A DNA stretch of 64,000 nucleotides, taken from NCBI RefSeq assembly GCF_964340395.1, contig NC_135554.1, forward strand, positions 2,254,501 to 2,318,500, given 5' to 3'. The first letter of the stretch is position 1, and each line of letters begins with the position of its first letter. Source of the DNA: Glandiceps talaboti (lineage: Eukaryota > Hemichordata > Enteropneusta > Spengelidae). A program made the position numbers and the translations under genes. Below, piece by piece: positions 58,300-64,000 of this stretch. Under the pieces are notes generated by a model, which saw only the letters and a list, made by a program, of their open reading frames with translations, was not told where the DNA came from and searched no databases.

Positions 58300-59087
58300 G
58301 GTGCAATATATAACTTATTTTGTTGTGATATTGATCAAGTCACTCATTGAGTTTTGTGGTGATATAAAAACTTTTCTTTTTCTCTTTCCCTGTCTACTTT
58401 TCTCTCTTTCATTTGTATATAAAGACGCCTTGTCCATTCTTCTCCTCTCACCTATATCTTCTCCTCTTATACTTCCATGGATCTATTATTTAATATCTCA
58501 ATAATAGATCCATGGTACTTCCATCGTCCTTACTACCTCCATGTTGTCTGGCCATGCTACAGAACCAGGGACGTATATACGTCCCTGACAGAACGAACTG
58601 CAACACGCATTACGGCAAATGCGCTGAAATAAGAATACAGCATGAAAAAGGAACACTCAGTGCCTCGTTTCCGTGAACCGTGATCTATTTCTGTCGTGTC
58701 ATGTGACAAAGAGGGCTGTCCCGCTACTCTATTGTGGTACAAGGGGTGGTAATTATACCATATTGTTGTTATAATGTAATTCTATGTAACGTATATGATG
58801 GCAGGATTTAATAGTAATTTAAAGAAAAAAGGAAAAAGATAAGCACCAAATCTAGACAGGGGAGGAAAATAAAGTTGTCCCCCCCCCCCCCACGTCTAGT
58901 TTAGTTCGATGTTCCTATTATGAGGAGTGGATTCGACCAATATCTTCTCTCGTCGATCCACGCGGGATTTCGTGCGCCATTTATTTCGTCGACTGCTGAT
59001 CGTGCAAGTTGCATTAACAGATAAAGCTGAAAGGGAAGCATAAGCTCTCGGTATTGTGTGTGTAAGTCTTTCTCTAAGAAATAAAAG
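58300..59087 (+). promoter_or_regulatory. POLR2E upstream/promoter region with two palindromes
   Basis: CCATGGATCTATTATT (58475-58490) and AATAATAGATCCATGG (58500-58515) form a perfect 16-bp stem with a 9-bp loop. CAGGGACGTATATACGTCCCTG at 58566-58587 is a perfect 22-bp palindrome. A C-run at 58879-58890 and a GACCAATAT box near 58937 follow. CG dinucleotides are frequent at 58890-59010. Exact start site unknown. Confidence 0.45.
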
Positions 59088-63855
<4,768 letters not shown>

Positions 63856-63857
63856 TT

Positions 63858-64000
63858 TTTAGCACAACTGAACAGATAAGGTTCAGTAGTGCTATAGGCA
63901 TCGCTAAGTGTCTGTCTGTGTGTGTGTGTGTGTTTGATATTTGGTGGTCATGTTACTTTGGGTGTCTAGTTGGGAAATTGTTCAAATGAAAATGATCACA
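63858..64000 (-). repeat. Dispersed repeat family A, reverse orientation, cut by window end
   Basis: Starts TTTTTAGCACAACTGAACAG, then GTGCTATAGGCATCGCTAAG, (GT)n and GTGTCTAGTTGGGAAATTGT, the same order as the copy at 54545. Confidence 0.85.

Overview
The window looks like nuclear DNA from an invertebrate animal. All recognisable genes are split by spliceosomal introns with GT/AG borders, and their proteins match animal families exon by exon. Introns and spacers are packed with tandem repeats, foldback elements and a 5'-truncated LINE. A marine deuterostome such as amphioxus or a hemichordate is my best guess. That rests on repeat style and protein similarity and is not proven by the sequence.

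Four protein-coding genes can be supported. (1) NDUFB7, a subunit of mitochondrial complex I, is on the + strand with three exons between 6694 and 9917. (2) An ELOVL1/7-type very-long-chain fatty-acid elongase is on the - strand with seven exons from 29271 down to 18093. (3) An ELOVL4-type elongase is on the + strand with six exons from 42381 to 52681. (4) The 5' part of POLR2E (RPABC1/RPB5, shared by RNA polymerases I, II and III) is on the + strand with three exons between 59088 and 62400 and runs off the right end. The two elongases are head to head, starts about 13 kb apart, and share almost every exon boundary. This suggests an old local inverted duplication. They would do the same chemistry (the condensing step of fatty-acyl elongation in the endoplasmic reticulum) on different chain lengths.

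Layout: 1-6.6 kb, unassigned sequence with small minisatellites; 6.7-10.4 kb, NDUFB7; 10.6-13.8 kb, a 41-bp minisatellite; 13.8-18 kb, spacer with foldback elements; 18.1-29.3 kb, ELOVL1/7-like gene; 29.5-42 kb, repeat-rich spacer with a LINE remnant nested in a dispersed repeat; 42.4-52.7 kb, ELOVL4-like gene, whose last intron is almost entirely a 5.4-kb array of a 32-33-bp unit; 53.9-54.3 kb, compound microsatellite; 55.6-58.1 kb, a 36-bp array with a palindromic core; 59.1 kb to the end, POLR2E, whose second intron holds a 38-bp array.

The most unusual feature is how closely tandem repeats sit against splice sites. The 5' splice site of ELOVL1/7-like exon 6 has itself become a repeat unit: seven copies of the exon end plus its donor lie in a row at about 18549-18715. 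The 3' splice site of exon 5 of the same gene is duplicated as a 29-bp tandem. At least seven foldback or MITE-like elements, two with clear 8-9-bp target-site duplications, have not been assigned to known families. The many long open frames inside the arrays are periodicity artefacts and are not annotated as genes.
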